The translations under genes and the position numbers were made by a program. A stretch of DNA of 64,000 nucleotides from the NCBI GenBank assembly GCA_947561715.1, contig OX387199.1, positions 20,341,001-20,405,000 on the forward strand, read 5' to 3'. The notes under the pieces were generated by a model. The model had not been told where the DNA came from, searched no databases, and saw only the letters and a list, made by a program, of their open reading frames with translations. The stretch's first letter is position 1. Each line of letters begins with the position of its first letter. Positions 59,301-64,000 of the stretch are shown one piece after another. The DNA is from Ascidia mentula. Lineage: Eukaryota; Chordata; Ascidiacea; Phlebobranchia; Ascidiidae.

Positions 59301-62300
59301 GAGGCTGGCAAAAACCGCCAGGAAAGGCCGACCAAATTAGCTGATTATGCAACACAGTTATTCTGTCATAGTACCACTTTTTGCCTGGCAGTAGTGTTGC
59401 CTATGAGTTCGAGTCATAAATGATTCCTTCAATTCGCCACAATCAACCACTAAAACTAGAAATGATGCTGGAATCATTTTCAAATTAAAGTCAATGCAAA
59501 GAAGAAAGTTAAAGTTATTAAAAAATGGCGTAATGTAATGTCACTGAGCAATGAAACGCACCAACCCCGTCTCATCGAAGTACAGAGTAATGTCGTTGCT
59601 GCTATACCCTTTGGTCTTTAGATAATTAGGGACAATAAATCCTTTGGTTTGTGACGTCACAGTGACATATTTTTGTGTGATGTAAAACCCTGTTCTGACC
59701 TTTGACGTAATGTAATCTGTGGATTCTTCTATGTTTGAAACTATTTGATATCTGCAATACAAGGCGCCTTCTCCTATCTAAACAATGCATTTTTTCGACG
59801 CGAGTGCCTTGTATGATGTCAATTTCGCCACAGTGCAAAAGGTTTTCGATTTTTGGTCGCCGCCAGTTTTCGTGCAGTTTTCTACATTGTTTGGTTGACG
59901 TAGAACCGAAAAACTTTGGATATAAGTTGGTTGTAGTAGTTTTACGCAAAGTTGCCATGTCCGTGTCATATGCACTTTAAGTGCTTGTGCAACTTAAAGT
60001 GCATATGATACTGGTGGGGAACATTCAGTGACATCATGCACAATAACCACACTACACCTACTTCGTTGCTACAAAACACAGGGTTTAACTAATTCCTGCA
60101 AAGCGCGTGGCAACAGTCTTCTCTAGGGTGGATATGGCTTTCGCCGTGCAAGACTTCAATTACACGTGATAATAATTATTTACAAAATCCTATTACATTA
60201 CTAAAGAAATACCTTCAAGGTCGTTAACATTTGGAATTGGGGTTTGTACCGAGTTCCCCAGACGTTTCCTGTGCAACGTTGACAAACGTGGAATTTATGT
60301 GGTATTTGGGTTGCACTAAACCACACAACACGGCATGTACTATAATACAGTATACTGATATGTAATACCCACATTTTTAACAATTGGCACAAAAATAACA
60401 GCAGACATATCCCTTTTGTGGATACTCAAAGTACTGCGACCACGGCGGAAAAAATATTGTAAAATGCTGAAAAAACTGCGAAACCTTTCCAACGAGAGTT
60501 TAGAAGAGGAGTCGCGTGAAAAGTCAATTTCGTCGTCACATTCCACACGTTTAAGAGTTAATTCTCGCTTTCGTCACAAATTGTATTTGTTATTTTCTTT
60601 GATTTTTACCTGGTTGATGTAAAAACTTTAACAAAACTTAAAAACATAAACATCTTGTAATGCATGACAATCACATAGTGATCACATTCCCAGGTATAAA
60701 AGTCTCGAACAAGTTTGCTGTCATGACGTCTGTTACTGTCGATGTGTCGTTGGGCGTTTCTAGGTGTCCCACATGGGCACTGTTACCTGACAAATTGAGT
60801 TTGTGACAAAAGTTTACGGTCCCTGCTGGTCTGTCGCTACCTGATTCACAGATTTTGTGGCGATACCTGCTTCAAAACTTATGATAAAACCTAATGTAAC
60901 AGCCAGGAAATCCCGACAAGCCTTACACTACGCAATTACATAAATACCTGTGTTTCGAAGATGTTTGTGTTAGATACGGTAATGTCACAGTACCGAGACT
61001 ATCCATTTATTCCAATTCAAAATTTTCCTGTCATGGCACCATCGCGACCACTTCAAGCACTGTTGCATGTCGAAAGATTACGTTGTACAGACGTTGTTAT
61101 ATACTGGTGGGTAACATTCAGTGACATCATACACAATAACCACACTACACCTACTTGGTTGCTACGAAACGCAGGGTTTAACTAATTCCTGCAAAGCGCG
61201 TTGGGCTGTTCTAGGGTGGATATGACTTCCGCCGCATCTCACTTTGCCATAATCTTTACGGACGATGTGCGAATAAACATCTTAATGCATGACAATCACA
61301 TAGTGATCACATTCCCAGGTATAAAAGTCTCGAACAAGTTTGCTGTCATGACGTCTGTTGCTGTCGATGTGTCGTTGGACGTTTCTAGGTGTCCCACATG
61401 GGCACTGTTAACTGACAAATTGAGTTTGTAAGCAAAAAGTTTACGGACCCTGCTGGTCTGTCGCCACCTGATTCACAGATTTTGCGGCAGAGAAATCTGT
61501 TTCAAAACTTACTAATGATAAACCCTCATGTAACAGCCACGAAATCCTGACAATCCTTACAATAACTAATAAAAGATTTGTTTAAAATAATAACAAAGTA
61601 TTCCTTCCAGCATGAGCAACAAATCGTTCGCACAAAAACATACCAGGAACCACGTGATGTGTTTTACATAGGGTTACGGGAGGAGGTGGTTGTGGAAGAG
61701 GTTCGACAACAAACTACTGTGCGATGGGAGGCGGGATTGCGTTGTTCGGATCCACAATCGTGACGCAAGTCGAGGATTCGCCCATGATGAAGATTCTCAA
61801 CTTTGCAAACATCGGAAACACTGCGACACAAAACACGGACTTCTCAATATTCCTATGTCCAAAGTATGCAACGGTTTCATCGATTGCAAGGATGAAAGTG
61901 ACGAATATCCAGAAGAATTGTGCTCAAAGGAAGGAAGATTCTACTGCCCAGCGTTAAATGGAGCCAAAGTAAAGTTATTTCTTGTCAACAAAACCACAAA
62001 AAAGTTGAGACCTTAATTACAAGAGTTTGGAAAAAAATCACTTCGAAGCGTTATTTTAACTATAAAAAGCAAATAGGTATCGGTGTCTGTTGTTCAGTAT
62101 TGTTTGTCATAATGCCCTTTGTTGAATCTTTCGCACACAGTTAACCACAAAGACGGTTTAAGTATTTTACAGACTTTTGCGACAGATTTCTGTCAACAAA
62201 TCGGATGTTTGTGACCTCACAATTAACTGCGATGATCAAAGTGACGAAATAAACTGCACAAATGAGGGATGGTTTTATTGCGAAAACAAAGATCCATTGT

Positions 62301-64000
62301 TCGTTAAGAAGGAGAAGGTAAACACATGTAAACAATATTTAAAGTTTTGTGTCCCGTGGCAAAGATGTTTTGATTCCGTGCATGTTACTATTGTGACCTA
62401 AATAAAATCAGTGTTCCCGAATTAGGACAAAAGTTATTGGAATGGCGGGTATGGAAGTTTTAGAACCGATTTAGGAAGACCTTTTCTCTGTTTTTTTGGC
62501 GCCAAACTTTTAAAGTTGATCTTCGCTGGATTAAAATGTGCGTTTCCGTCACACAATAGGTCTAAATAAAGCCTTATGAACTTATAGTTTTGAATTTAGC
62601 ACAAATGTTTGAGAATCTCTGATCTAAACCAACCGTTCACTCCCAATCTGATCCATGTACTAACGCGCACCTCCAACCCCAACCATAGTAAACGCTCAGT
62701 TCACCCTGCACTAACGGCTCACCGTCAAAACAAATGTTGGGACCCAAACTACACAGGCGGCTACTTTTATAATTAAATAAACTGACGCCAAAGTAAAAAA
62801 TTATATAGAAACACCCAATATTAAAAGGACCAACACCAAACAACATTAATTTAATTACGACCCACTTCACAAATCATGTTCTTGACACCTAATCACACAA
62901 GCACACCTTAACGTTTGCCACCAGATGAGAACTGCCAGTTTACCAATTAATTTCTTATTTTTGTCGCCAGCTTTCTGGTCAATTAGCGCGTCACACGCCT
63001 TCCACGTACCCAAAACTACACATGCATCCTGCAGTACATATTTTTTGTCAAATTTCCATAGTTCCGATGTTCGCAAATTATATGCAAGACAGTAATTTCA
63101 CAATGTGTTGTTTACGGACACCAATGTGGCTAACTTAACTACAAAGTTTTCTTAAAATCTTATAATTTACACAGAAATTCAATGGAGTCGGCGACTGCTC
63201 TGATTGGTCAGACGAGTGCCCAACAAATACAAAAGTGATCAACGAAAACATATTTTCATCACGATACGAGTTGATTGCAAACCCATTTCTACGAGCCATT
63301 GTGTGGATAATGGGGATGCTCGCCATTGCCGGCAATTTGGTAAATTTAACTAAGTTTATATGCCCAAAGGGCCATAATAGTCAATAAAGCTGCAGACATT
63401 GTGTGTACACGCACTGTTTCGACCTGTAAGGTCTCAATAGTGCGGCTGTTGAAGTGGCACTGTGCTAGCTGGTAGACTTTGGGTGAAAGCCGAGCCGAAA
63501 GCTCTATTGGATCCCAAACAGTTGTTTTGGCCATAGTGCGCTCCACGGTGGTTCGTCTATGTTGATTGTTACCTGGTTTGGTACCCAACACATCGACCAT
63601 TGACCGAAAGGTACCACAAAGTGGAAATATGTGTGTCTGCTAGTCTACCAGCTAGCACAGTGCCACTTCAACAGCTGCACTGATGAGACCTTACAGGTCG
63701 AAACAGTGCGTGTACACACCCTGAATGCAGCTCTCATTAACTAAGTTTGTTTTGTTTTCCTTGTGCAAAAATAAGAACACTCGTTCACATTTTCATTTAA
63801 TTTGTTTTCAGGTTGTCATGGTGATAGAAAGTAAAACGTTGGCAACGACAAAATCACAATCTGCTGCATTTCGCACAAACCATCTGCTCGTTTTGAATCT
63901 ATCCGTTTCCGATCTACTCATGGGATTTTATCTGATCATGTTGGGAGCCGCTGGTGTCAGATATTCCGGAAATTATTGTGCCAATGACCTTATTTGGAGA
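53397..64000 (+). CDS. LDLa-rich relaxin/LGR-like GPCR, gene C (partial)
   Basis: Third copy, cut by the window end inside exon 11. Visible exons: 53397-53470, 53579-53717, 56314-56658, 56965-57138, 57204-57578, 57656-57826, 58466-58541, 61672-61968, 62186-62317, 63175-63339, 63812 onward. All phases agree with A and B and the visible frame is open. Exon 3 is 24 bp longer than in A and B (extra CPSHFQCPNSSC-type residues, as in exon 5), which makes exons 3 and 5 more alike. The TAG at 61669-61671 is the exon 8 acceptor, not a stop. In exon 11 it matches A better than B (VIESKTLATTKSQ against VMEGKTLATTQSQ). TM4 to TM7 lie beyond the window. Confidence 0.82.
54318..56078. mobile_element. Composite hammerhead-ended element (C)
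   Basis: Orthologue of A 16437-18178 in the opposite orientation. The left end keeps agctgcagacagatggccac; the LINE remnant is about 54500-55900, antisense to gene C. At the right end GAAA and stem III survive, but the CTGATGA block has decayed to caatgtgga, so no ribozyme remains. Confidence 0.55.
60000..61570 (+). repeat. Intron tandem duplication, gene C only
   Basis: Two stretches of the exon 7/8 intron occur twice: about 60002-60135 recurs at 61090-61230, and 60655-60920 recurs at 61275-61550 (shared cacattcccaggtataaaa and ggtgtcccacatgggcactg). A and B have one copy. The second copy lacks the middle part. Confidence 0.75.
62409..62621. mobile_element. hAT-like MITE in intron (C)
   Basis: Orthologue of 10545-10761; ends CAGTGTTCCCGAAT and the inverse of CAGAGATTCTCAAAC. 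Confidence 0.45.
63388..63447 (-). ncRNA. Degenerate hammerhead, left arm (C)
   Basis: GTC triplet, TGCAGCT, GAAA and stem II are intact; the first core block reads CTATTGA. Same lesion as its A counterpart, so it predates the split of A and C. Confidence 0.7.
63673..63732 (+). ncRNA. Hammerhead with altered cleavage site (C)
   Basis: AGCTGCA, CTGATGA, perfect stem II and GAAA, but the cleavage triplet is GAA where A has GTA, so the required U is lost. Stem I (TGCAGCT) is intact. Probably non-cleaving. Confidence 0.75.

Larger units (their letters stand above)
63346..63748. mobile_element. Hammerhead-ended inverted-repeat element (C)
   Basis: A 379-bp insertion (63358-63736) with a 12-bp target duplication TTAACTAAGTTT at 63346-63357 and 63737-63748, at the same intron position as in A (9406-9820) and absent from B. 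Each end carries an outward-pointing hammerhead sequence. Confidence 0.8.
50655..64000 (+). repeat. Duplicated segment C (runs off window)
   Basis: Direct-orientation copy of segment B without the long LINE. It starts where homology to A near 22185 begins (gcgcgcaggt) and keeps the full upstream MITE region lost from B. Confidence 0.88.

Noticed and set aside
61640-61671. Apparent premature TAG in exon 8 of gene C
   Set aside because: The TAG is the splice acceptor. All three genes have an AG here (gcag, acag, atag), and starting the exon after it matches the phase of exon 7.

Overview
This is a window from an animal nuclear genome. The signs are split genes with canonical GT/AG introns (several only 53-68 bp), a receptor of the relaxin-receptor/LGR class, and many decayed retroelements and DNA-transposon repeats. 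The compact introns, AT-rich noncoding DNA and the LDLa plus 7TM receptor type suggest a tunicate (sea squirt), but that is an inference and another invertebrate is possible. I saw no bacterial operon, rRNA or CRISPR array.

Layout. 1-4,510 is a satellite array of about 190-bp units with a higher-order pattern. About 5,840-22,185 is segment A, holding receptor gene A on the minus strand. 22,440-23,560 is a decayed Penelope-like retroelement. 24,452-26,483 is a 21-bp minisatellite of about 97 units. About 26,508-46,372 is segment B, holding receptor gene B on the plus strand, so A and B form a giant head-to-head inverted duplication with the minisatellite near its centre. 46,372-50,655 is mostly featureless spacer. 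From 50,655 to the window end is segment C, holding receptor gene C on the plus strand, a direct copy of B that runs off the window.

The three receptor genes share one 15-exon structure. A putative secretory signal is followed by about nine LDLa-type cysteine modules, encoded partly by an internally duplicated exon pair, and then by a 7TM domain with LGR-type motifs. There is no visible leucine-rich repeat block, the second extracellular loop is very long, and the acidic residue of the D/ERY motif is missing. I matched all splice phases by hand. Genes A and B are open throughout, and so is the visible part of C.

The most striking hidden content is a family of hammerhead ribozyme motifs (CUGAUGA, stem II, GAAA, NUH cleavage triplet with matching stem I) inside small mobile elements in the introns and flanks. 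One form is a 102-bp insertion with an 11-bp target duplication, present only in copy A. Another is an element of about 380-390 bp ended by two inverted hammerheads, with a 12-bp target duplication, present in A and C but not B. The third is a larger composite in all three copies whose inverted ends are hammerhead sequence and whose middle is an internally deleted LINE. In B that composite was later invaded by a 5.5-kb LINE with a 29-nt poly(A) tract. Penelope-like elements, a group known to carry hammerhead ribozymes, are also present in the window.
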